This document shows, in pieces, positions 20,691-27,695 of a stretch of DNA of 64,000 bases (position 1 is the stretch's first letter; every line of letters begins with the position of its first letter). This DNA is from Methylobacterium sp. Leaf99 (GTDB lineage Bacteria > Pseudomonadota > Alphaproteobacteria > Rhizobiales > Beijerinckiaceae): NCBI RefSeq assembly GCF_001422375.1, contig NZ_LMMU01000001.1, positions 1,052,089-1,116,088 of the forward strand. Reading direction: 5' to 3'. A program made the translations under genes and the position numbers. The notes beneath the pieces are model-generated. The model made no database searches, was not told where the DNA came from, and saw only the letters and a program-made list of their open reading frames with translations.

Positions 20691-21487
20691 TTCTCCGGCG
20701 TTCTCTCGGCCGGCTTTTCGGGGGGCTTCTCGGCGGCCGGGACGGCGGGTGCGGTGGGCGCCACGACGGCGGGCGGGGCCGCGGGCGGCGCGGCGGGCGC
20801 GGCGGCCTGCTGGTCGCCCTCGGGGACGGCCGGGCTCGCGGGACCCAGCACCACGATGGGCTCGCCCGGCTTGTATTCCGGCGAGACCCGGACCTGATTG
20901 CGCGACAGCTGCAGGACGAGGCGGGTCGGCTTGCCATCGGAGGTGAAGCGCATGGAGCGCCAATCCACGGCGATCTTGCGCGAGCCGACGCCGAGGAAGC
21001 CGCCGAAATCGATGATGGCGGCGCGCGGGCGCCCGTCCTTGTCGAGGACGATGTCGATGATCCGGCCCATGTCCTCGCCGGTGGCGCTGCGCACGGCCTT
21101 GCCGAGGACACCCTCGTAATCCGCCGTGTCGAGGACGGTGGCGGGGGTCCCCGTGGGGATGACGGGGCCCTGGGGCTGGGCGGAGCCTTGCGGCGGGGCA
21201 GCACTCTGGGACGGGGCAGCCCCCTGCGGCGGGGCGGACGGCGGCGCCGGCGCAACGTTCTGCGCGGGCGCGGGCCCCGTGGCACCGCCCTGCGCAGGCG
21301 GGAGGGCCGGCGCGGCGGCGGGGCCGGCCTGCGGCTGGACCGTGGGAGCGGGCGGCGCCGCGGCCGGTGGCGCCGATGCGGCGGGGGCCTCGGCGGGCCT
21401 GGCGCCGGGAGCGGCGTCCTCGGCCAAAACCGATGCGGCCCCGAGGCCGATGGTCGTCGCGGCGATCATCCGGATCAATCTGAACAC
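20687..21487 (-). CDS. Exported PRC-barrel protein
   Basis: About 266 residues from a GTG at 21487, preceded by CGGGGAACG and followed by a good signal peptide (FRLIRMIAATTIGLGAAS, cleavage near LAED). A Pro/Ala/Gln-rich linker (about 30-120) precedes the PRC-barrel (about 125-195: LGKAVRSATGEDMGRIIDIV, IIDFGGFLGVGSRKIAVDW), and a second Pro/Ala-rich tail closes it. Exported PRC-barrels are common in Methylobacterium-like genomes, often in stress regulons. It is translationally coupled to the MFS gene downstream. Confidence 0.82.
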   Translation of the reverse strand: MFRLIRMIAATTIGLGAASVLAEDAAPGARPAEAPAASAPPAAAPPAPTVQPQAGPAAAPALPPAQGGATGPAPAQNVAPAPPSAPPQGAAPSQSAAPPQGSAQPQGPVIPTGTPATVLDTADYEGVLGKAVRSATGEDMGRIIDIVLDKDGRPRAAIIDFGGFLGVGSRKIAVDWRSMRFTSDGKPTRLVLQLSRNQVRVSPEYKPGEPIVVLGPASPAVPEGDQQAAAPAAPPAAPPAVVAPTAPAVPAAEKPPEKPAERTPEK

Positions 21488-21547
21488 GTGCGTTCCCCGA
21501 GCGATGATCACGCCGGCCCTCGCGCAGAACACGGACCCATCCGGCAG

Positions 21548-21589
21548 GTGCCCGCCTGGGCGGGTCAAGTGCCCGCCTTGGCGGGTCCG
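21548..21589. repeat. Two tandem 21-bp palindromic units
   Basis: Two adjacent copies beginning gtgcccgcc, 18 of 21 bases identical, each able to form a CCCGCC/GGCGGG stem. They lie about 60 bases upstream of the PRC-barrel start, where an operator or a short transcript-end structure could sit. No function is known to me. Confidence 0.6.
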
Positions 21590-21935
21590 GTGTCACTGCG
21601 CAACGACCAAGGCGAAGTTGTGGAGGCGGGACCCGTGGCGCGGTGCCCCGGAGCCCGCGAAGGGCGAGACTGAAGAGCTAGGTCCGGGGGCAAGAACCAG
21701 GCCGGCGCCGTGCACCGGCACGCCCCCGCCCGACCGTCTGCCACTCCGGCTCGCGCTTCGCAATCGGCCGGCCCGGCGCCTTCCTCATCAAGAGTACGTT
21801 CCCCGTCCTAGAGTGCCTTGCCCGTCCGGGATGATCGATCCACCCCGTCTGGTTTTCGCCAAATCCGCAGCGTAGAGAGGCGAAACCCTAAGTATCCCCG
21901 CCACGCGGGGCCCGATCGTTCGAGGACTTGCACCG
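21590..21935. other. Intergenic region between divergent genes
   Basis: About 345 bases between the PRC-barrel promoter side and the small lipoprotein gene. No convincing reading frame. CGAGGA at 21921 region serves as ribosome site for the lipoprotein. Nothing else recognised. Confidence 0.5.
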
Positions 21936-22313
21936 ATGCCCCTCTTCCGGAAAGCCAGCGCCACGGTGCTGCTCGCCGCCGCCCTCGGCGGCTGCCAGGC
22001 CCTCGGCGGCGGCGCCGGCGTCATGCCGGAAAGCGATGTCGGACCGCCGCCGTCCATGCGCGGCGCCGTGCCGAACGCGGCGGGCCCGCGTTCGGCGGGG
22101 GTCGATGCCGACGGCAACACGATCCAGACAACGCCGACCCGGCGCCTCGACCTGCCGCGCTCGGCCGGCGGGACCACCCGGGCGGCCGCGTCCGAGGAGC
22201 GGCGCATCCGCCGGGAGGACCTCGAAGGCAGCTCGGAGGGCCGTTCGAGCTCCGGCGGCGGCATGACCCCGAGCCTGGGCTCGGGCGGCGTCGGGGTCGG
22301 CGGCAAGTTCTAG
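21936..22313 (+). CDS. Small predicted lipoprotein
   Basis: A 125-residue protein with a lipoprotein signal (lipobox AALGGC near residue 20). The rest is rich in Gly, Ser, Arg and Pro and is probably disordered; a charged segment EERRIRREDLEG is followed by a glycine-rich tail GGVGVGGKF. The ATG follows CGAGGACTTG. I recognise no family. Confidence 0.7.
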   Translation: MPLFRKASATVLLAAALGGCQALGGGAGVMPESDVGPPPSMRGAVPNAAGPRSAGVDADGNTIQTTPTRRLDLPRSAGGTTRAAASEERRIRREDLEGSSEGRSSSGGGMTPSLGSGGVGVGGKF

Positions 22314-22345
22314 GGACCACCGAAGTCCGCGCCGCCGCGGGCCGC

Positions 22346-22813
22346 TCAGGCGGCCACGCGGCGGCGCCCGCCGTAATAGTCGTCGAGGCGGCCGCCGAAG
22401 GCCGGATCGCCGAAGGGATCGTCCCCGGCCCCATGGGTCGGCGCACGCGCCAGGGTGTCCTTGTCGATGTCCACGACGTAGCCGCCGAGCTCGACGCTGT
22501 AGCGCAGGGACCGCCACGGCAGCGGGTGGTAGCTCTCGCCGAGGCCGAGGAACCCGCCGAACGACAGGACGGCGTAGGCGACCTGGCCCGAGACCTTGTC
22601 CACCATGAAATTGTGCACCGTGCCGAGGTGTTGGCCCTCGGCATCGTAGACCGCCGTGCCCTCGACCCGGTCGGAGGCGATGAGGCGCGGCGTCTCGTCG
22701 ATGGCCACGCCCTCCGCCGCGGGATCGAGTTCCAGGGAGCCGGCGGGCCGGATGGGGCGCTCGCTGGGCAAGTGATTGCCGGGCGTGTGGTCGCTGGGCA
22801 GGTCTGTCGGCAT
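22346..22813 (-). CDS. PRC-barrel domain protein
   Basis: About 155 residues, cytosolic. The PRC-barrel spans about 40-125 with VEGTAVYDAEGQHLGTVHNF, AVLSFGGFLGLGESYHPLPW and a Tyr-rich C-terminus (LDDYYGGRRR). The FGGFLG(L/V)G block is shared with the PRC-barrel protein at 20687-21487. The start is placed at the ATG at 22813; an upstream ATG (22852) would lie on the candidate EcfG -10 element. Likely part of the general stress response, by family and by the promoter candidate. Confidence 0.8.
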   Translation of the reverse strand: MPTDLPSDHTPGNHLPSERPIRPAGSLELDPAAEGVAIDETPRLIASDRVEGTAVYDAEGQHLGTVHNFMVDKVSGQVAYAVLSFGGFLGLGESYHPLPWRSLRYSVELGGYVVDIDKDTLARAPTHGAGDDPFGDPAFGGRLDDYYGGRRRVAA

Positions 22814-22849
22814 CGGCTCGCTCCACGGTGGGATGTTGAACGCGAAAAA

Positions 22850-22874
22850 CACGCGAGCGCCCCGCCCTGGTTCC
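22850..22874 (-). promoter_or_regulatory. Candidate EcfG (general stress) promoter
   Basis: On the minus strand GGAAC is followed after 16 bases by CGTG, close to the alphaproteobacterial EcfG consensus GGAAC-N16/17-GTT (one mismatch). It lies about 40 bases upstream of the PRC-barrel start codon. Pattern match only. Confidence 0.35.
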
Positions 22875-22888
22875 CCCGAGACCGCTGG

Positions 22889-23014
22889 TCAGACGTAGCC
22901 GGCGCTGCGCGGCACGTCCGGCTCGAGGCCCGGTTCGGCGGCGATCATGGCGCCGAGCCCCCCGATGAGGGTGACGGCCGCGGCGAGGGCGAGGGCGAAG
23001 GCGGACAGGATCAT
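22889..23014 (-). CDS. Small single-pass membrane protein
   Basis: A 41-residue frame: one hydrophobic helix (about 3-25, ALALAAAVTLIGGLGAMIAA) followed by a short polar tail. The ATG at 23014 has GGGAGG about eight bases upstream, a strong ribosome site. It is too short for a homology-free functional guess. It lies upstream of the PRC-barrel gene on the same strand. Confidence 0.5.
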   Translation of the reverse strand: MILSAFALALAAAVTLIGGLGAMIAAEPGLEPDVPRSAGYV

Positions 23015-23457
23015 GGGACGACCCTCCCCGCGATGGCTTAACGCTTCGTTGCCGGGGGCGCCCCGGAACGAAAAGCGCGTTGCGGCGAATATTTTTGCGG
23101 CGGCCGTCCCTGGGGACAACGGGACGGCCCGTGCGTGCGCCGCGACCGGGCCGGCCGGTGCGCTGCGCGGGCCGCGCCGGTGGTCGCCCCGGACCGACAC
23201 GCCGCCGCCCGGCCCGTCGCGGAGGCGGGAGCGGCGGAGATAACCGTTCCGGATCAGCGGCTTGCCCGCGTTGCCCGCGCTTTCCCCCATGGTCCGACCG
23301 ACCCGAAGGCCGGGGCCGCGCCGCCCAAGTACAGAGGGCGGACCGACCAAGGTCTCGGACGCCACGGCACCGCACTGCACCCCCCGGTGGGCATCGAATC
23401 CTGTTCATAGCCCGCGCTCCCTGTGGACGGCGTCCAAGCACAGGGCGGTTTTCCCTT
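23015..23457. other. Intergenic region upstream of the SWIB gene
   Basis: About 440 bases with no convincing gene on either strand. It contains the upstream signals of the small membrane protein on one side and leads into a candidate EcfG promoter on the other. Confidence 0.45.
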
Positions 23458-23482
23458 GGAACGGTCGCGGCACCGCTTAGTT
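23458..23482 (+). promoter_or_regulatory. Candidate EcfG promoter of the SWIB gene
   Basis: GGAAC (23458-23462), 16-base spacer, AGTT (23479-23482): matches GGAAC-N16/17-GTT used by the PhyR-EcfG general stress response in Methylobacterium and relatives. The predicted transcript would start roughly 65 bases before the SWIB ATG. Inference from sequence pattern. Confidence 0.45.
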
Positions 23483-23556
23483 GTTGCAGCTATGCGCTCC
23501 GAGGCCTCGTGCCGTGGGCGTACCGGCGCTCGCAGCCGAACCTTCGGAGGATACCC

Positions 23557-23931
23557 ATGGCAAAGACCACGACCAAGAGCCCGGCCAAGGACGGGGCCAA
23601 GAGCGCCGACAAGAGCACCGACGCCGCGGCCGAGAAGCCCGCCAAGGGTAAGAAGGTCGCCGCCCCCAAGGCGGAAGGGGCCAAGCCCAACGCCCTGCAG
23701 CAGCCCCTGAAGCCCTCGCCGGAGCTGGCCGCCGTCGTCGGCGAGGCCTCCCTGCCGCGCGGCGAGGTGGTGAGCAAGGTCTGGGAATACATCAAGAAGC
23801 ACGAGCTTCAGAACCCGGAGAACAAGCGCGAGATCCTGGCCGACGACAAGCTCAAGAAGGTCTTCGGCAAGGACAAGTGCACGATGTTCGAGATGAACAA
23901 GCATCTCGCCGCCCATCTCAAGTCCGCCTGA
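23557..23931 (+). CDS. SWIB/MDM2-domain protein with histone-like tail
   Basis: A 124-residue protein in two parts. The N-terminal 45 residues are Lys/Ala/Pro-rich (KSPAKDGAKSADK, KPAKGKKVAAPKAEG), like histone H1 tails. The C-terminal part is a complete SWIB fold: LAAVVGEASLPRGEVVSKVW, YIKKHELQNPENKREI, KLKKVFGKDKCTMFEMNKHL. SWIB domains are eukaryote-like and known in chlamydiae and some alphaproteobacteria; a nucleoid or DNA-compaction role is suspected. The ATG has CGGAGG upstream. Confidence 0.93.
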   Translation: MAKTTTKSPAKDGAKSADKSTDAAAEKPAKGKKVAAPKAEGAKPNALQQPLKPSPELAAVVGEASLPRGEVVSKVWEYIKKHELQNPENKREILADDKLKKVFGKDKCTMFEMNKHLAAHLKSA

Positions 23932-23966
23932 TCCCAACTCGCCTGATCCCAAGTCCGCCCGGACCG

Positions 23967-24791
23967 ATGGATCGTCCTGCCGGCCCCGCGCATGGGCCGG
24001 CGGACGCGGCCGGCCCGAACCGCCGCGACCTGGCGGGACTGGCCGCCGGAGGCCTCGCCGCGGCGGGCCTCGCAGCGACGGGCCGGGCGGCCGCGGGGCG
24101 GGACGGGTCGCCCCCGCCCGTGCGGATCGCCATGCTGCTGTTTCCGGGCATGACCGCCCTCGACGTGGTCGGCCCACAGACGCTCCTGGCCGGCCTCGCC
24201 GGCCCGCAGATCCACCTCGTGGCCGAGCACCTCGGCCCTGTGGCGAGCGATACCGGCCTCGCCATCGTCGCCACGGCGGATTTCACCACCTGCCCGCGCG
24301 ACCTCGACGTCCTGTTCGTGCCCGGCGGCGACGGCACCCCCGGCCAGATGCGGGACGCGCGCCTCCTGGCCTTCCTGCGCGACCGGGCCGAACGCGCGGC
24401 CTGGGTGACGAGCGTGTGCACGGGCTCGCTGATCCTCGGGGCGGCCGGCCTGCTCACGGGCTACCGGGCGACCTCGCACTGGTGCGTCCGCGACAGCGTG
24501 CTTCCCCTCCTCGGCGCGATCCCCGTGGACGCCCGCGTGGTGTTCGACCGCAACCGCGGCACGGCGGCGGGCGTCTCCGCCGGCCTCGACTTCGCCCTGG
24601 CCCTGGCCGCCCGCCTGCGGGGTCCCGACCATGCTCGCACGAGCCAGCTCGTGGCGGAATACGCGCCGGTGCCCCCCTTCGAGGCCGGCACGCCGCAGGC
24701 CGCGGGCCCGGCCATCACCCGCGCCGCGACCGCGATCCTGGCGGACTTGGCCGAGGGATCGCTCGCCGCCGCCCGGGCGCGCCGGGACTGA
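23967..24791 (+). CDS. Tat-exported DJ-1/PfpI-family protein
   Basis: A 274-residue protein of the class I glutamine amidotransferase-like superfamily, closest in pattern to isonitrile hydratase-like members. A twin-arginine signal (NRRDLAGLAAGG, about 18-45) suggests folded export to the periplasm. The nucleophile elbow is SVCTGSLILGAAGLL with Cys about 151, followed by ATSHW. An early acidic residue in the strand LLFPGMTALDVVGP completes the usual active-site set. It starts 36 bases after the SWIB gene and may share its transcript. The substrate is unknown. Confidence 0.85.
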   Translation: MDRPAGPAHGPADAAGPNRRDLAGLAAGGLAAAGLAATGRAAAGRDGSPPPVRIAMLLFPGMTALDVVGPQTLLAGLAGPQIHLVAEHLGPVASDTGLAIVATADFTTCPRDLDVLFVPGGDGTPGQMRDARLLAFLRDRAERAAWVTSVCTGSLILGAAGLLTGYRATSHWCVRDSVLPLLGAIPVDARVVFDRNRGTAAGVSAGLDFALALAARLRGPDHARTSQLVAEYAPVPPFEAGTPQAAGPAITRAATAILADLAEGSLAAARARRD

Positions 24792-24920
24792 GCGTCCGGT
24801 TCGGCGGGCGGGAAGAGTCCGGTTCGGCAGGCGGAATGAGCCCCCGCAACCCGCTGGTGTGCCGGGGAATTTGCGGTAACGTCGCCAGCTTCCCACGAAT
24901 GTCCAACTGCGAGACGATGC

Positions 24921-26393
24921 ATGGCCGGCGGTTTGGCGGACGACCTCATCCGGACGAAGTCCCTGGAGCGCCTGAACTCCGACGCGGAGGGCGGTGAGCA
25001 CAAGCTCGCCCGCACCCTCGGCCCCTGGAGCCTCATCGCGCTGGGCATCGGCGCGGTGATCGGGGCGGGCCTGTTCTCGCTCACCGGCATCGCGGCGGCC
25101 GAGCATGCGGGCCCGGCCGTGGTGATCTCCTTCGCCATCGCCTCCATCGCCTGCGCGTTCGCCGGCATGTGCTACAGCGAGCTCGCCGGCATGATCCCCG
25201 TGGCCGGCTCGGCCTACACCTACGCCTACGCCACCATGGGCGAACTCGTCGCCTGGATCATCGGCTGGGACCTCGTCCTCGAATACGCCGTCGGCGCCGC
25301 CACCGTGTCGGTGAGCTGGTCGAGCTACGTCACCCGCTTCCTGCGCGACACCCTCGGGATCAATCTTCCCCCGAGCCTCGTCCACTCGCCGTTCGAGACC
25401 TACACGGTCGATGGCGTGACGGCGCACGGCCTCGTCAACCTGCCGGCGATCCTCATCATCGTGGCCGCCTCGGCGCTGCTGATGATCGGCATCCGCGAAT
25501 CCGCCCGGGTCAACGCCGTCGTGGTTCTGATCAAGCTCGCCGTGGTGGCCGTCGTGGTCGGCGTCGGCCTGTTCTACATCAAGGCGCAGAACTACGTGCC
25601 GTTCATCCCCGAGAACACCGGCACCTTCGGCGAGTACGGCTGGAGCGGGATCATGCGCGGCGCCGGCGTGGTATTCTTCGCCTATGTGGGGTTCGACGCC
25701 GTCTCGACGGCGGCGCAGGAGGCGAAGAACCCCCAGCGCAACATGATGATCGGCATCCTCGGCTCCCTCGCCATCTGCACGGTGATCTACATCCTGTTCG
25801 CGGGCGTGCTCACCGGCCTCGTTCCCTATGCGCAGATGAAGGGCGACGCGGCCCCCGTGAACACCGCCATCGCGCAGACGCCGTTCCCGTGGCTGCGCAG
25901 CCTGGTGACCCTGGGCGTCATCGCGGGCTTCTCCACGGTGATCCTGGTGCTGCTGCTCGGCCAGAGCCGGGTGTTCTACTCCATGAGCCAGGACCGGCTG
26001 CTGCCGGGCTTCTTCTCCAAGATCCACCCGACCTGGAAGACGCCCTACCGCTCGAACCTGTTCTTCATGGTGTTCACGAGTTCGCTCGGCGGCTTCCTGC
26101 CGATCTCCCAGCTCGGCCACATGACCAGCATCGGCACCCTGCTGGCGTTCATGCTCGTCTGCGCCGGCGTCATCATCCTGCGCCGGACCCAGCCCGACGC
26201 GCGGCGCGACTACCGCACGCCCCTGGTGCCCCTCGTGCCGATCCTCGGCATCGTCAGCTGCTTCGCCATGATGGTATCCCTCGACGGCGAGACCTGGCTG
26301 CGCCTGCTGGTCTGGCTCGCCATCGGCTTCGTGATCTATTTCAGCTGGAGCCGCCGCCACAGCCGCATCGGCCGCGAGGAAGCCGGCGCCTGA
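24921..26393 (+). CDS. APC-family amino acid permease
   Basis: A 490-residue inner-membrane transporter with about 12 helices, of the cationic amino acid transporter/YfnA group. TM1 carries the GIGAVIGAGLFSLTG unwinding motif, then CYSELAGMIPVAGSAYTYAY in TM3. Loop motifs FDAVSTAAQEAKNPQRNM and QSRVFYSMSQDRLLP are typical of the subfamily. The ATG at 24921 is a little weak in ribosome site. Just upstream (24793-24840) are two near-copies of gtccggttcggc. Substrate specificity cannot be read. Confidence 0.92.
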   Translation: MAGGLADDLIRTKSLERLNSDAEGGEHKLARTLGPWSLIALGIGAVIGAGLFSLTGIAAAEHAGPAVVISFAIASIACAFAGMCYSELAGMIPVAGSAYTYAYATMGELVAWIIGWDLVLEYAVGAATVSVSWSSYVTRFLRDTLGINLPPSLVHSPFETYTVDGVTAHGLVNLPAILIIVAASALLMIGIRESARVNAVVVLIKLAVVAVVVGVGLFYIKAQNYVPFIPENTGTFGEYGWSGIMRGAGVVFFAYVGFDAVSTAAQEAKNPQRNMMIGILGSLAICTVIYILFAGVLTGLVPYAQMKGDAAPVNTAIAQTPFPWLRSLVTLGVIAGFSTVILVLLLGQSRVFYSMSQDRLLPGFFSKIHPTWKTPYRSNLFFMVFTSSLGGFLPISQLGHMTSIGTLLAFMLVCAGVIILRRTQPDARRDYRTPLVPLVPILGIVSCFAMMVSLDGETWLRLLVWLAIGFVIYFSWSRRHSRIGREEAGA

Positions 26394-26693
26394 GGCCCGC
26401 ACGATCCCGGGCGCGGACCTCGCGGCAAACCCCCACGTAGGCACAAAACCGTCGCCGGGACACCGGAGGACCGGTCCGAACTCCCGCGCCGCCTCCGGCC
26501 TCGGCGCGGCCTTCGACGACGTCGTGTCCCCAGGCTCATCCGGTCCGGGGCGCCATCGCCTTCTCCGCCGCCCAGGCGGGGCTCCGGCATCTTCGGTGTC
26601 GAGTGGGCGCCGGCGAAGATGCAGGCGGCATTCACAATCGAACTGATATCGATGTCGGACCGTTGATCGATGTGATGAGGGAGATAAGGCGCG
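26394..26693. other. Intergenic region, no gene seen
   Basis: 300 bases after the permease. No convincing frame on either strand. The last 60 bases are less GC-rich and contain GATCGATGTGATGAGGGAGA, which includes the ribosome site of the next gene. Confidence 0.45.
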
Positions 26694-27059
26694 ATGAAGT
26701 CTGTTTTGGCAGTAGCGGCCGTTGGCCTGAGCCTGATCGGTGCGGTCGGCGTGGCCTCGGCCCAGTCGTATGGCGGGCGTGACTCCGGTTATGGCGGGGG
26801 TTATGGCGGGCGCGATTCCGGTTACGGCGGACGTGAGTCCGGCTATGGTGACCGCGATTACGGGCGCCGGGGACGCGACGACGACGACCGGGGCCGGGGC
26901 TCCCGGGGACGGGATTCGGGCTACGGCGGCTTCGACGAGAGCGCCTATGTCCGGTGCAACCCCGACGTTCGCCAGGCCCTTCGCAACGGGCAGCTGACCT
27001 CGGCCCTCGCCCATTATCAGAAGTTCGGCCGTCGCGAGGGCCGGCGGCTCAGCTGCTGA
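26694..27059 (+). CDS. Exported Gly/Tyr/Arg-repeat protein
   Basis: A 121-residue exported protein. A clean signal peptide (MKSVLAVAAVGLSLIGA, cleavage after ASAQ) is followed by repeats of the form YGGRDSGYGG (about 25-60), an acidic/arginine stretch, and a C-terminal module (about 82-121): YVRCNPDVRQALRNGQLTSA then HYQKFGRREGR. That module resembles the 'NPDV...HY..FGR.EGR' motif repeated in large bacterial secreted proteins, here present once. Ribosome site GGGAGATAAGG. Function unknown; cell-envelope or aggregation role is a guess. Confidence 0.78.
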   Translation: MKSVLAVAAVGLSLIGAVGVASAQSYGGRDSGYGGGYGGRDSGYGGRESGYGDRDYGRRGRDDDDRGRGSRGRDSGYGGFDESAYVRCNPDVRQALRNGQLTSALAHYQKFGRREGRRLSC

Positions 27060-27695
27060 GCCGGACCGCGAACCGTTCGACGACGGGCCCGCCGTGGCGT
27101 GAGCCCGGCGGGCGCCGGTGTTCGGGGGCTGTCGCCCCCGCCACCGGGCTGTCGTCCTCCCCGAACCGGTCGGGACTCGTCCCGGGAATCACCCGATCCT
27201 CGCCGAAGACATTTCCGCGCAAAAGACAGTCCATCGGACGTTTCACACGCCGAATACAGAGTTTCCGGCCCTGAAATCGAGACATTTACTTTATTGCAGA
27301 CCCTCGTCCCGGTACTAGCCTGGTGCGGATCGCGCCCCGGGACTCGCGTTTTTCAACTCCTCCGAAGCAACCGTTCGCCCGGGTCTTCCGGTGACCCCGG
27401 TGAGGCGCCCGATTGCCGCGATGTTGGGTCCACCGCATCCACCGCGCGGTCACGGACCGAACGATTGCCGAATTATCCCGATACCTATTGCTACTTGTCC
27501 AGCGACTATTCTGCGGGATAAGGAAACGATGTGACATGAACATCACGCGCCCAGTCATTCAGCAGTTTAGAGCCTGCTGAAGCTGTCAGGTTGAGCGTGA
27601 CGGTATTGCCCTGTCCGCGCCCCTTCCGCCATGAAAGCTGCACACGCCGCCCGAAGATGGCGGGTGCGAACATGGTTTTGGGTCGGGGAAGAACG
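27060..27695. other. Long upstream region of the TonB receptor gene
   Basis: About 635 bases without a convincing gene. It is visibly less GC-rich around 27270-27560 than its surroundings (runs such as gacatttactttattgcag). Promoter and leader signals for the receptor must be here, but I see no clear Fur box, riboswitch or sigma/anti-sigma pair. Confidence 0.5.

Noticed and set aside
23808..27014. 1068-codon minus-strand frame over SWIB, DJ-1 and permease genes
   Set aside because: Composition typical of antisense GC-rich frames; three well-supported genes lie on the other strand.
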